This document shows positions 25,042-33,018 of a stretch of DNA of 64,000 bases, piece after piece. The notes under the pieces were generated by a model. That model did not search any database, had not been told where the DNA came from, and saw nothing but the letters and a program-made list of their open reading frames with translations. Each line of letters starts with the position of its first letter. Positions within the stretch are counted from its first letter, which is position 1. The DNA is from an uncultured Bacilli bacterium (GTDB taxonomy: Bacteria; Bacillota_I; Bacilli_A; RF39; UBA660): NCBI GenBank assembly GCA_934086315.1, contig CAKOHZ010000001.1, forward strand, positions 496,001-560,000. The letters are read 5' to 3'. A program made the translations under genes and the position numbers.

Positions 25042-27205
25042 CGAAAAAGAAAATAAAACTCCAAGAAGAATGCATGGACCAGGAGGAAGAGGCCCAGGTG
25101 AAAAACCAAAAGATTTTAAAAAAGCATTATCAAAATTAAATAAATATTTAAACCCTTACAAACATTTAATAGTTATCGCAATAGTTTTATCAGCACTAAG
25201 TAGTATTTTATCAATAATAGGCCCAAACAAAATAAAAGATTTAACTAATGAAATACAAGAAGGATTAATAATTAATAAATCAAATATGGAACTACTTGTA
25301 AAAGACATACAATCAGATATACAAAATAATATTATGTTAGATGACAAATCATTAGAAACATTAAATGATGAAGATAAACAAAAATATTATGAAGTACTTA
25401 GCGAAATGTATACAAGTGATAACAAAGAAGAATTAATTAATGAACTTCCTGAAAGTGCAAAGCTTTTAATATTTAAAGATACGACAATAGATGGGGTAAT
25501 AATTACTAACAAAGATAAAGTAGAATTTGTAAACACTATGTCTAAAGTTGATTTAAATGAACCAACTAAAATATATGGAGAATTAGATAAATTATCAAAA
25601 AATATTAATGAATTAATCAAACCAAAAATGGATATAGACAAAATAAAAAGTATTGCTTTCTTCTTAGTTTGTGTTTATTTGATAAGTGCAATATTTAGTT
25701 ATTTCGAAAGTGTTCTAATGGTAGATGCATCTAATAACTTTGCTAAAAGTTTAAGAACAAAAATATCTAAAAAGATTAATAAGTTACCACTTAAATACTT
25801 TGATAAAAATAGTTATGGTGATATATTATCAAGAGTAACTAACGATGTAGATACTATTAATATGTCTCTTCAAAATAGTTTAAGTACTTTAGTAGGTGCA
25901 GTAGCATTATTCATAGGTTCAATTATTATGATGTTTGTTACTAACTATATAATGGCAATTACTTGTATATTATCATCTTTATTTGGTTTTGCATTCATGG
26001 GAATAATACTTGGAAAATCACAAAAATATTTTAATCAAAGACAAGTAGAACTTGGTAAATTAAATGGTCACATCGAAGAAATATATAGTTCTCATAACGT
26101 TGTTAAAGCATATAATGGTGAAAAAGAATCATTAGAAAAATTCAATGTTCTAAATAAAAAAGTATATGATTGTAATCGAAAGAGTCAATTCTTATCTGGA
26201 CTTATGCCACCTATGATGGGATTTATTGGTAACTTTAGTTATGTAGCAGTCTGCATAGTAGGTGCAATTCTTACATTAAAAGGAAATATTACATTTGGTA
26301 CTATCGTAGCATTTATGATTTATGTAAGATTATTTACAAGTCCATTATCTCAAATAGCTCAAAGTATGACACAACTTCAAACAGCAAGTGCAGCATCAGA
26401 AAGAGTATTTGAATTCATTGAAGAACCTGAAATGACTGACGAATCTAATCTAAATGGAATTCTAGATCCTAAAAAAGTAGAAGGAAATATAGAATTTGAA
26501 CATGTTAAATTCGGTTATGACAAAGATAAAATAATCATAAAAGACTTTAATTGTAATGTTACAAAAGGACAAAAAGTAGCAATAGTAGGTCCAACAGGTG
26601 CAGGAAAAACAACTATAGTAAACCTACTTATGAAATTCTACGAAATAAATAGTGGAAACATTAAAATAGATGGAATAAGTACTAAAAATTTAACAAGAGA
26701 AAACATTCACGATTTATTTATAATGGTTTTACAAGATACTTGGCTATTTGATGGAACTATTAGAGATAATATTAAGTTTAATAAAAGTGATGTAAGTGAT
26801 AAAGAAATATGGAAAGCTCTAGAAGTAGTTGGAGTAGATCACTTTGTAAAATCTCTTCCTAAAACACTAGACTATAAAATGGAAGATAATGAATCCATTT
26901 CAGCAGGGCAAAAACAATTACTTACTATAGCTCGTGGTATGATAAAAGATGCTCCATTCTTAATACTAGATGAAGCAACATCTTCAGTAGATACCAGAAC
27001 AGAAGAACTAGTTCAAAAAGCAATGGACAAACTAACTGAAGGAAGAACATCATTCATAATCGCGCACAGACTTTCAACAATTAAAAATGCTGATATTATA
27101 CTTGTTATGAAAGATGGTAATATTATAGAAACTGGTTCACATGATGAATTAATGAAGAAAAATGGTTTCTATGCTGAACTTTACAATTCACAATTTCAAA
27201 ACTAA
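25034..27205 (+). CDS. ABC exporter half, catalytic-site subunit with large extracellular loop (BmrD/LmrD-like)
   Basis: 723 residues. A basic, Pro/Gly-rich N-terminus precedes TM1 (about 42-62), then a ~140-residue hydrophilic insertion outside the membrane before TM2, as in BmrD/YheH. Walker A GPTGAGKTT, Walker B FLILDEATSSVD with Glu, and H-loop IIAHRLSTI are canonical, whereas the signature is SAGQKQ. Together with the neighbour this gives one intact and one degenerate ATP site. AAGGAGG suits ATG 25034. Substrate unknown; with its place next to the bacteriocin genes, self-protection is possible but unproven. Confidence 0.9.
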   Translation: MNNEKENKTPRRMHGPGGRGPGEKPKDFKKALSKLNKYLNPYKHLIVIAIVLSALSSILSIIGPNKIKDLTNEIQEGLIINKSNMELLVKDIQSDIQNNIMLDDKSLETLNDEDKQKYYEVLSEMYTSDNKEELINELPESAKLLIFKDTTIDGVIITNKDKVEFVNTMSKVDLNEPTKIYGELDKLSKNINELIKPKMDIDKIKSIAFFLVCVYLISAIFSYFESVLMVDASNNFAKSLRTKISKKINKLPLKYFDKNSYGDILSRVTNDVDTINMSLQNSLSTLVGAVALFIGSIIMMFVTNYIMAITCILSSLFGFAFMGIILGKSQKYFNQRQVELGKLNGHIEEIYSSHNVVKAYNGEKESLEKFNVLNKKVYDCNRKSQFLSGLMPPMMGFIGNFSYVAVCIVGAILTLKGNITFGTIVAFMIYVRLFTSPLSQIAQSMTQLQTASAASERVFEFIEEPEMTDESNLNGILDPKKVEGNIEFEHVKFGYDKDKIIIKDFNCNVTKGQKVAIVGPTGAGKTTIVNLLMKFYEINSGNIKIDGISTKNLTRENIHDLFIMVLQDTWLFDGTIRDNIKFNKSDVSDKEIWKALEVVGVDHFVKSLPKTLDYKMEDNESISAGQKQLLTIARGMIKDAPFLILDEATSSVDTRTEELVQKAMDKLTEGRTSFIIAHRLSTIKNADIILVMKDGNIIETGSHDELMKKNGFYAELYNSQFQN

Positions 27206-27227
27206 TCAAGGCTAGTCCTTGATTTTT
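27205..27227 (+). terminator. Terminator of the marR-ABC operon
   Basis: ATCAAGG, CTAGT loop, CCTTGAT, T run; begins at the last base of the ABC gene's stop codon. Confidence 0.85.
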
Positions 27228-27229
27228 AC

Positions 27230-27258
27230 TTATAAAAAATTACTTCATATCATAAAAT
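27230..27258 (+). promoter_or_regulatory. Possible sigma-E-type promoter ahead of yqfC
   Basis: CATAAAAT (27251-27258) resembles the sigma-E -10 (CATAnAnT), with TTATAAA 14 bp upstream. Transcription would start almost at the yqfC ATG, giving a leaderless message, which fits the absence of a ribosome binding site. In Bacillus yqfC-yqfD is sigma-E controlled. Weak match to the -35. Confidence 0.3.
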
Positions 27259-27263
27259 TAACT

Positions 27264-27497
27264 ATGATAAAAGAATTTATAAAAGATAATAAATATAAAA
27301 TATTAATAGAAGAAAATACTATATGTATAAGAAACTATATAAGAATAGATGATATAACATCAATAAATATAAAAATTAAATTTAATAATATGAAACTACT
27401 AATAAAAGGAAAAAATTTAATAATAAATAAACTAGATAGCTGTGATTTAAGAATAATTGGAGACATCAAAGGAATAGAATTTATTAATGAACAATAA
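27264..27497 (+). CDS. yqfC: YabP/YqfC family sporulation protein
   Basis: 77 residues. The pattern CIRNYIRIDDITSINIKIK, LLIKGKNLIINKLDSCDLRIIGDIKGIEF matches YqfC/YabP (hyphenated beta-strand pattern with GxxLxI and a final IxGxIxxIEF). It sits directly before yqfD, as in Bacillus and Clostridium. No ribosome binding site is seen before ATG 27264. An upstream TTG at 27219 falls in the preceding terminator and is rejected. It overlaps yqfD by 11 bp. Confidence 0.8.
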   Translation: MIKEFIKDNKYKILIEENTICIRNYIRIDDITSINIKIKFNNMKLLIKGKNLIINKLDSCDLRIIGDIKGIEFINEQ

Positions 27498-28647
27498 TAA
27501 AGTTAAAATAATTGTATATGAAAATAGTAATAAATTTATAAGTTATTTAGTTTATCATTCTATATATTATGAAGATTTAACTTTAAATGATAATTACACT
27601 CTAATAGTAGACTACGAAGATTATAAAACAATAAGTAGAAGATACAAAACTAAGATAATAAAATATTATGGTAAAAGATTTATTACTAATTATATAAAGT
27701 CTAATAAATATATGTTGATATCATTATTTATTTCTTTTTTAGTGTTAAAATTACTTACTAGTACTATATTTGATATAACTATAAATACTAATGATGAAAA
27801 ACTTTATAATTTAATTAATGAAAGTTTAAAAGAAAATGATATAGCTCTATATAAGAAGAAAAAGTCATTTAATGAATTAAATAAAATAAAGAATAAAATT
27901 TTAAAAGATAACGAAGAAGATTTAGAATGGATAGAAATTAATGAAAAGGGTTGTTCTTATAATATTGAAGTTACTAAAAGAGTAAAGAATAAAGACAATA
28001 AGAGTGATAATACTCCTAAAGATATTATTGCATCTAAAGATGGACTTATTAAATATATTGCATCTACTTCAGGCGTTAAATTAAAAGATGTAAATGATTA
28101 TGTTAAAAAAGGAGAAGTATTAATAACAGGTAACATAATTAAAGGAGAAGATACTCTTATAACACAAGTAGAAGCAAAAGGAGAGGTGTATGCTGAAGTA
28201 TGGTATACAGTAAATATAACAATACCATTTAATTATGTAGAATACGTTGAAACTGGTAAAACAATAAATCACTATTATTTAGATATATTTAATAAGAAAT
28301 TTACACTAACTGGAAAATATGACAGTAATAATACAATGAATACCAAAGAATTAGTTTTAGATAAACCATATCTGTTCTTTAAATTATATAAAGAAACAAA
28401 GAAAGAATATAAGTATAAAGAATTCAAAATCGATGAAAATATTGCATATGAAGAAGCACTTAAAAGAAGCGAAAATAAAATAAAAAATAAACTTAAAGAT
28501 AATGAGTATATTATTTCTAAAAAAGTTTTGAAAAAAGAGGTATTTCGTAGTAAAATGAATATGGAAGTATTTTTCAAGGTTTATGAGAATATAGGGGTTA
28601 CTTCTAATATTGTAGAAAAGGATGATTTAAATGGAGTCAGCAGTTAG
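27487..28647 (+). CDS. yqfD: Sporulation protein YqfD
   Basis: 386 residues. A cytoplasmic N-terminal part is followed by one membrane segment (about 76-93) and an extracytoplasmic domain. The family core is clear near 180-235: DIIASKDGLIKYIASTSGVKLKDVNDYVKKGEVLITGNI, then VEAKGEVYAEVWY (given here in parts of the chain). YqfD is needed for late sporulation in Bacillus, though its biochemical role is unknown. Many lysines and asparagines reflect the AT bias. The last 17 bases overlap the VanZ-like gene. Confidence 0.88.
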   Translation: MNNNKVKIIVYENSNKFISYLVYHSIYYEDLTLNDNYTLIVDYEDYKTISRRYKTKIIKYYGKRFITNYIKSNKYMLISLFISFLVLKLLTSTIFDITINTNDEKLYNLINESLKENDIALYKKKKSFNELNKIKNKILKDNEEDLEWIEINEKGCSYNIEVTKRVKNKDNKSDNTPKDIIASKDGLIKYIASTSGVKLKDVNDYVKKGEVLITGNIIKGEDTLITQVEAKGEVYAEVWYTVNITIPFNYVEYVETGKTINHYYLDIFNKKFTLTGKYDSNNTMNTKELVLDKPYLFFKLYKETKKEYKYKEFKIDENIAYEEALKRSENKIKNKLKDNEYIISKKVLKKEVFRSKMNMEVFFKVYENIGVTSNIVEKDDLNGVSS

Positions 28648-29230
28648 AAGTGTAATTAAAATGTCTTGGCCAACACTAGTAATAGTAATGACTATTGTTG
28701 TGATATTAAGAGTAACTTATATAATGACTAGTGATAAAAGAAAATTTTGTCTATATGAAGAAATATTTGAATTATTATTTCTTGCATATTTGGTTTTATT
28801 GTTCCAATTAGTTACAAGTCAAGATTTACCTGGAGGTGGCGTAAACTTAATGCCATTTAGAGAAATACTTAGGTATGAGGTAGGTAGTAGAGCTTTTTAT
28901 AAACAAGTATTTGGTAATATATTATTATTTATACCACTTGGATACTTTGCGACAAGCTACTGTAAAATAAAAGGTCTTGGAACAATTACATTAGTTTCAC
29001 TATTATCAAGTTTAACAATTGAAGTAACACAACATTATATAGGAAGAGTATTTGACATAGATGATATAATATTAAATGTTGTAGGTGGAATTGTAGGTTT
29101 CTTACTTTATACAGCACTTAATGCTATTAGAAATCACATGCCAAAATTCTTACAAAGAGATTGGTTCTATAATTTACTAAGTATACTAGTATTAGTTGCT
29201 TTAGGATTTTATGTATATAAAATTATTTAG
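28631..29230 (+). CDS. VanZ-like membrane protein
   Basis: 199 residues with four to five membrane spans. VanZ-family stretches are visible: NLMPFREILRY, FGNILLFIPLGYF, and LTIEVTQHYIGRVFDIDDIILNVVGG. The family includes teicoplanin-resistance VanZ but most members have no known function. Here it occupies the place that phoH and pgpH (yqfF) hold in the Bacillus yqfC-recO cluster. It overlaps yqfD, and an AGGAGG for ybeY follows its stop. Confidence 0.85.
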   Translation: MESAVRSVIKMSWPTLVIVMTIVVILRVTYIMTSDKRKFCLYEEIFELLFLAYLVLLFQLVTSQDLPGGGVNLMPFREILRYEVGSRAFYKQVFGNILLFIPLGYFATSYCKIKGLGTITLVSLLSSLTIEVTQHYIGRVFDIDDIILNVVGGIVGFLLYTALNAIRNHMPKFLQRDWFYNLLSILVLVALGFYVYKII

Positions 29231-29239
29231 GAGGTTTAT

Positions 29240-29683
29240 GTGGAAGATTATATAATAAATACAACAGATCATGAAGACATTGATTTTAATGAATTAGATA
29301 GAGTAATTAAATTTGCTTGCAAACATCTAAAAGTTAATAATCCAATGTTAAATATAGTAATAGTAGACAAAGAAAGAATACAAGAAATAAATAGAGAGTA
29401 TAGAAATAAGGATGCAGTTACGGATGTTATATCATTCGCATTTGAAGAAGTAGATGATGTAGAATATGATAATATTAGATTCTTAGGTGAAATATATATT
29501 TGCTATGATAGATGTGTAGAACAAGCTAGTGAATATGGACATAGTATAAAAAGAGAATTTTGTTATTTAGCAGTACATGGATTATTACATCTACTTGGAT
29601 ACGATCACATGACAGAAGAAGATAAAAAAGTTATGAGAGCTGAAGAGGAGAATATATTAAATGAATATGATATCACGAGATGA
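29240..29683 (+). CDS. ybeY: Endoribonuclease YbeY (16S rRNA maturation)
   Basis: 147 residues, GTG start after AGGAGG. The metal site HGLLHLLGYDH is at about 114-124, followed by the usual MTEEDKKVMRAEEENIL helix. DAVTDVISFAFEE and LGEIYICYD are also family signatures. YbeY takes part in 16S rRNA 3'-end processing and ribosome quality control. It overlaps dgkA by 23 bp. Confidence 0.94.
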   Translation: MEDYIINTTDHEDIDFNELDRVIKFACKHLKVNNPMLNIVIVDKERIQEINREYRNKDAVTDVISFAFEEVDDVEYDNIRFLGEIYICYDRCVEQASEYGHSIKREFCYLAVHGLLHLLGYDHMTEEDKKVMRAEEENILNEYDITR

Positions 29684-30059
29684 GAGAAAGCGTCAAAAAG
29701 GAATTAAAAAATTTCTTTTAAGCTTTACTTATCCAATTAAAGGACTTAGATATGCCTATAGAAATGAACAAAATCTAGCGGTAGATGTAGGAGTAGCACT
29801 TCTAGTAACAGCAGCTGGATTTATATTTAAACTTAATTTAGTAGAGTGGGCAATATTAGCATTAACAATAGGTTTAGTTATATCATGTGAACTAATTAAT
29901 ACTGCGATAGAAGCAGTAGTAGATCTAGTTACAGAAGACTACCATCCATTAGCAAAAGTAGCAAAAGATACTGCAGCAGCAGCTGTATTCGTATTTGCAA
30001 TCGTAGCTGTTATAGTAGGATTAATAATATTCTTACCAAAAGTAATAGCCTTATTTTAA
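29661..30059 (+). CDS. dgkA: Diacylglycerol/undecaprenol kinase family membrane protein
   Basis: 132 residues with three membrane helices. The signature ELINTAIEAVVDLVTEDYHPLAKVAKDTAAAAV matches the DagK family (EalNTAIE, KD-x-AAAAV). In Bacillota this enzyme mainly phosphorylates undecaprenol, feeding the lipid carrier pool for wall synthesis. GAGGAG lies ten bases before ATG 29661; a second ATG at 29667 is less well spaced. Confidence 0.92.
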   Translation: MNMISRDERKRQKGIKKFLLSFTYPIKGLRYAYRNEQNLAVDVGVALLVTAAGFIFKLNLVEWAILALTIGLVISCELINTAIEAVVDLVTEDYHPLAKVAKDTAAAAVFVFAIVAVIVGLIIFLPKVIALF

Positions 30060-30071
30060 TAAAGGAGTAAT

Positions 30072-30452
30072 ATGAGAGAAAAATTAGAAAAATTATTAGA
30101 AAATAGTTATGCGCCATATTCAAATATGCACTTTGCATGCATAGTAGAAACAAAAGAAGGAAACTTCTATGAAGGCGTTAATATAGAAAATGCATCATAC
30201 GGAGGAACAATATGTGCAGAGAGAAATGCAATAAATAATGCAGTAACTCACGGAGAAAGAAACTTTAAAGCACTATACTTAATGACAAGCAGTGATGAGA
30301 TTTGCTATCCATGTAATATATGTAAACAAACATTTTTAGAATTCTTTGATAAAGACGTTATATTTAATATAATGACTAAGAGTGGAAAAATGGAAGTAAT
30401 GACATTCGAAAAAGTAATGAATACTACATTTACTAAGGAGGACTTAGTATGA
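30072..30452 (+). CDS. cdd: Cytidine deaminase
   Basis: 126 residues, homotetrameric type. The zinc site is CAERNAINNAV (proton-shuttling Glu) plus CYPCNICKQ (usually PCGxCRQ). YAPYSNMHFACIV at the N-terminus is typical. It converts cytidine and deoxycytidine to uridines for salvage. The stop overlaps the era start (ATGA). Confidence 0.94.
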   Translation: MREKLEKLLENSYAPYSNMHFACIVETKEGNFYEGVNIENASYGGTICAERNAINNAVTHGERNFKALYLMTSSDEICYPCNICKQTFLEFFDKDVIFNIMTKSGKMEVMTFEKVMNTTFTKEDLV

Positions 30453-31336
30453 AAAGTGGTTTTGTAAGCATAATAGGTAGACCAAACACTGGAAAAAGTA
30501 CATTACTAAATCAAATCATAAAAGAAAAAGTTGCTATTATTTCACCAAAACCACAAACAACTAGAAACTTAATCGAAGGAATTTATAATGAACCAGATAC
30601 ACAAATAGTATTTGTAGATACACCTGGAATTCATAAACCAATAGATAAACTTGGTAATGCATTAAATAGCCAAGCATATTACTCAATAAATGATGTTGAT
30701 ATTCTTTTATTAGTAGTTGATGCTAGTACAAATAAGGGAAAAGGCGATGAATTTATAATAAGTAAACTTCAAAATGTTAATAAACCAGTGTTCCTTATTT
30801 TAAACAAAATAGATAAATTAAGTGATAATGATATATTATTAAAAATAAATGAATATAAAGATTTATATGAGTTTGCAGAAATAATACCAGTATCAGCACT
30901 TAACAATGATAATGTTGATAGATTAATAAAAGTATTAAAAGAGTACTTACCAGATAATGTTAAATACTTTCCAGGAAATGAAACGACAACAGCAGAAATG
31001 GATTTTAGATTATCAGAAATAGTACGTGAAAAAATATTTATTCATACTAATGAAGAAGTACCACATTCAATATCTTGTAAGTTATCAGGATATGAAGAAA
31101 AAAATAATATAGCGTACATCTACATAGATATAATTGTTGATAGAGATTCACTTCGTAAAATAATCGTAGGTGCTAATGGTAATATGATTAAAACAATAGG
31201 CCATGAAGCAAGACTTGATATGGAAAAAATATTAGGTAAAAAAGTGTACTTAGAATTATATTGTAAAACAATTAAAAAATGGAGAGAAAAAGATAAATAT
31301 ATAAAAGATTTAGGATATTTATTAAAAGATGAATAA
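30449..31336 (+). CDS. era: GTPase Era
   Basis: 295 residues. G motifs: GRPNTGKSTLLN, TTRN switch, DTPGIHKP, NKIDKL, SAL. A C-terminal KH domain is present (DRDSLRKIIVGANGNMIKTIG, ARLDMEKILGKKVYLELY). Era binds the 3' end of 16S rRNA and assists 30S assembly. Translationally coupled to cdd. Confidence 0.97.
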   Translation: MKSGFVSIIGRPNTGKSTLLNQIIKEKVAIISPKPQTTRNLIEGIYNEPDTQIVFVDTPGIHKPIDKLGNALNSQAYYSINDVDILLLVVDASTNKGKGDEFIISKLQNVNKPVFLILNKIDKLSDNDILLKINEYKDLYEFAEIIPVSALNNDNVDRLIKVLKEYLPDNVKYFPGNETTTAEMDFRLSEIVREKIFIHTNEEVPHSISCKLSGYEEKNNIAYIYIDIIVDRDSLRKIIVGANGNMIKTIGHEARLDMEKILGKKVYLELYCKTIKKWREKDKYIKDLGYLLKDE

Positions 31337-31382
31337 ATAATTTGTTTTTCCTGCAATATAATATTGTAAGGAGAGAAAACAA

Positions 31383-31463
31383 ATGACAAAAAAAGAAGCT
31401 TGGAAAAAATTTAAAGAAACAGGTAAGATAGAATATTATTTAGAATATAAGAAAGGAAATTAG
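31383..31463 (+). CDS. yqzL: YqzL-like micro-protein between era and recO
   Basis: 26 residues, preceded by AAGGAGAG. The pattern of an N-terminal helix with Trp (EAWKKFKETG) followed by KIEYYLEYKK matches Bacillus YqzL (WKxFxxTGxIxxYLxxK) and the position between era and recO is the same. Function unknown. Confidence 0.8.
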   Translation: MTKKEAWKKFKETGKIEYYLEYKKGN

Positions 31464-31489
31464 CATAAAGGTATAATCTTTATGCTTTT
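31462..31489 (+). terminator. Terminator or attenuator between yqzL and recO
   Basis: AGCATAAAG, seven-base loop, CTTTATGCT, then TTTA. It begins in the yqzL stop and ends just before the recO ribosome binding site, and no new promoter for recO is visible, so it may only attenuate. Confidence 0.8.
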
Positions 31490-31497
31490 ATGAAGGT

Positions 31498-32223
31498 ATG
31501 AAGATTATAAGCGTAAAAGGAATCGTAGTAAGCACTACACCATTCAAAGAAACAAGTAAGATCATAAACATTTTCACAGAAAATATGGGCATAATCGGAT
31601 GTGTTTCAAAAGGGTGTAAAAGTCTAAAAAGTAAGTTAAGACTACCAAGTGAAAAATTTGCTTATGGAACTTTTCATCTTTATTATAATGAAAAAGGCCT
31701 TTCTACACTTATAGAAGGAGATATAGAAAACTACTTTCTAAATATTAAAAGTGATATTTTAAAAATAAGCTATTTATCTTATATTTGTGAACTTGCAGTA
31801 CACGTTTATAAAGAATCTGAAAACAATGAAGTATATAAATTAATGGAAGATGCAATTCTTAAAATAGAAGAAAATCATAATCCTATGATAATAACAAATA
31901 TACTTGAACTACAATATTTAAACTATATTGGTATTAACTTAAATCTTGATGAATGTGTTAAATGTGGCAACTCTAAAGTTGTGACTTTGTCTATGGCAAG
32001 AGGTGGATATGTATGTTCAAAATGTAGAGAAAACGAGCCTATCGTAGATGAAAAAGTATTAAAACTTTTAAGACTTTATTACTACGTAGATATTTCTAAA
32101 ATAACAAATCTTGATATAGATGAAACAACTTCTAAAACAATAAATCATATACTTTGCGAATATTATGATGAGTATTCAGGAGTAAGACTAAAGAGTAAAA
32201 AATTCTTACGTGAATTAGAATAG
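31498..32223 (+). CDS. recO: DNA repair protein RecO
   Basis: 241 residues. An N-terminal OB fold (VKGIVVSTTPFKETSKIINIFTENMGIIGCVSKG) is followed by a helical domain with a zinc site, CVKCGN ... YVCSKC. RecO loads RecA onto SSB-coated DNA with RecR. The GAAGG stands only one base before the ATG, which is too close for efficient initiation; no better start is in frame. Confidence 0.92.
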   Translation: MKIISVKGIVVSTTPFKETSKIINIFTENMGIIGCVSKGCKSLKSKLRLPSEKFAYGTFHLYYNEKGLSTLIEGDIENYFLNIKSDILKISYLSYICELAVHVYKESENNEVYKLMEDAILKIEENHNPMIITNILELQYLNYIGINLNLDECVKCGNSKVVTLSMARGGYVCSKCRENEPIVDEKVLKLLRLYYYVDISKITNLDIDETTSKTINHILCEYYDEYSGVRLKSKKFLRELE

Positions 32224-32240
32224 CAAATGCTATTCTTTTT
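32218..32240 (+). terminator. Terminator of recO
   Basis: GAATAGC, AAAT loop, GCTATTC, five T residues. Confidence 0.88.
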
Positions 32241-32242
32241 AA

Positions 32243-32271
32243 TTTACATAAATATAAAAATAATATATAAT
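32243..32271 (+). promoter_or_regulatory. Promoter of the membrane protein gene at 32293
   Basis: TTTACA (32243-32248), 17-bp spacer, TATAAT (32266-32271). Confidence 0.7.
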
Positions 32272-32292
32272 TAAAACATAGTAGAGGTAATT

Positions 32293-32883
32293 ATGAATGA
32301 GTTTGAAAGAAAAGTAGAAGAGTTAAAAGAAGTCTATGCTAAAAAACCAGATGAAACAATAAATGGTATTAATGATCTAGTTTTTAATTTAAAATTTAAA
32401 AGTGATAGCCCATTTGTCAAAGAAATACCAAAATCACTTATAACTGGAGTTTATATACTAATTGTATTATTATTAGGCCTAGCAAATTTAAAAGATGGAG
32501 CAGAAAATATGGGAGCTTACTATGGAGGGGCAGCATTCTTTTTAGCAGGGTTATTCGTCGAATTAAATGCTGGAGGAATGGGTATTATATTTTTATTTTC
32601 TCATGGATGCACAGGCTTGGCTTTGATGACTGTGCCAAAAGTGATCAGCATATTAAATAGCCCAATTTTAACTGATGGCGCAAACAATATAAAAATATTG
32701 TTGATATTATCACTGGCACTTATCGTAGTAGGACTTATTCTTGCAATGCTATATGGTTCTAGTGGACAATTTAAAAGAAAAAAATATAGTTTAATCATAA
32801 CTTTATCATTTTTTTTAATAGCTATAGCTATTATTCAATTTCTTCCAATTATATATAATATACCAATTGATTCAGTATTCTAA
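32293..32883 (+). CDS. Multi-pass membrane protein, unknown function
   Basis: 196 residues. A charged N-terminal ~45 residues is followed by about five hydrophobic segments (near 50-68, 75-92, 95-118, 137-158 and 167-190). Small-residue-rich spans (GAYYGGAAFFLAGLF, ELNAGGMGIIFLFSHG) suggest close helix packing. I do not recognise the family. It has its own promoter and terminator between recO and hrcA. Confidence 0.7.
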   Translation: MNEFERKVEELKEVYAKKPDETINGINDLVFNLKFKSDSPFVKEIPKSLITGVYILIVLLLGLANLKDGAENMGAYYGGAAFFLAGLFVELNAGGMGIIFLFSHGCTGLALMTVPKVISILNSPILTDGANNIKILLILSLALIVVGLILAMLYGSSGQFKRKKYSLIITLSFFLIAIAIIQFLPIIYNIPIDSVF

Positions 32884-32906
32884 AAGAGTTAAAAACTCTT
32901 TTTTAT
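32882..32906 (+). terminator. Terminator before hrcA
   Basis: AAAAGAGTT, AAA loop, AACTCTTTT and T residues. Confidence 0.88.
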
Positions 32907-32932
32907 TATTACACAAAAATTTCAAAAAAATA

Positions 32933-32959
32933 TTAGCACTTTGGTATTGACTTTGCTAA
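32933..32959 (+). promoter_or_regulatory. Degenerate CIRCE element over the -35
   Basis: TTAGCACTT-N9-CTTTGCTAA. The left half is near the CIRCE consensus; the right half keeps TGCTAA only. It covers the -35 of the hrcA promoter. Confidence 0.6.
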
Positions 32960-32975
32960 AAATGCATACTATAAT
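32947..32975 (+). promoter_or_regulatory. Sigma-A promoter of the hrcA-grpE-dnaK operon
   Basis: TTGACT (32947-32952), 17-bp spacer, TATAAT (32970-32975). Confidence 0.88.
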
Positions 32976-32979
32976 ATTA

Positions 32980-33006
32980 CTAGCACTAAAAGGAAAAGAG
33001 TGCTAA
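32980..33006 (+). promoter_or_regulatory. CIRCE operator (HrcA binding site)
   Basis: CTAGCACTA-N9-GAGTGCTAA against the consensus TTAGCACTC-N9-GAGTGCTAA; the right half is perfect. It lies at the transcription start and just upstream of hrcA, as expected for autoregulation. Confidence 0.9.
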
Positions 33007-33018
33007 AGGAGGTATAAT

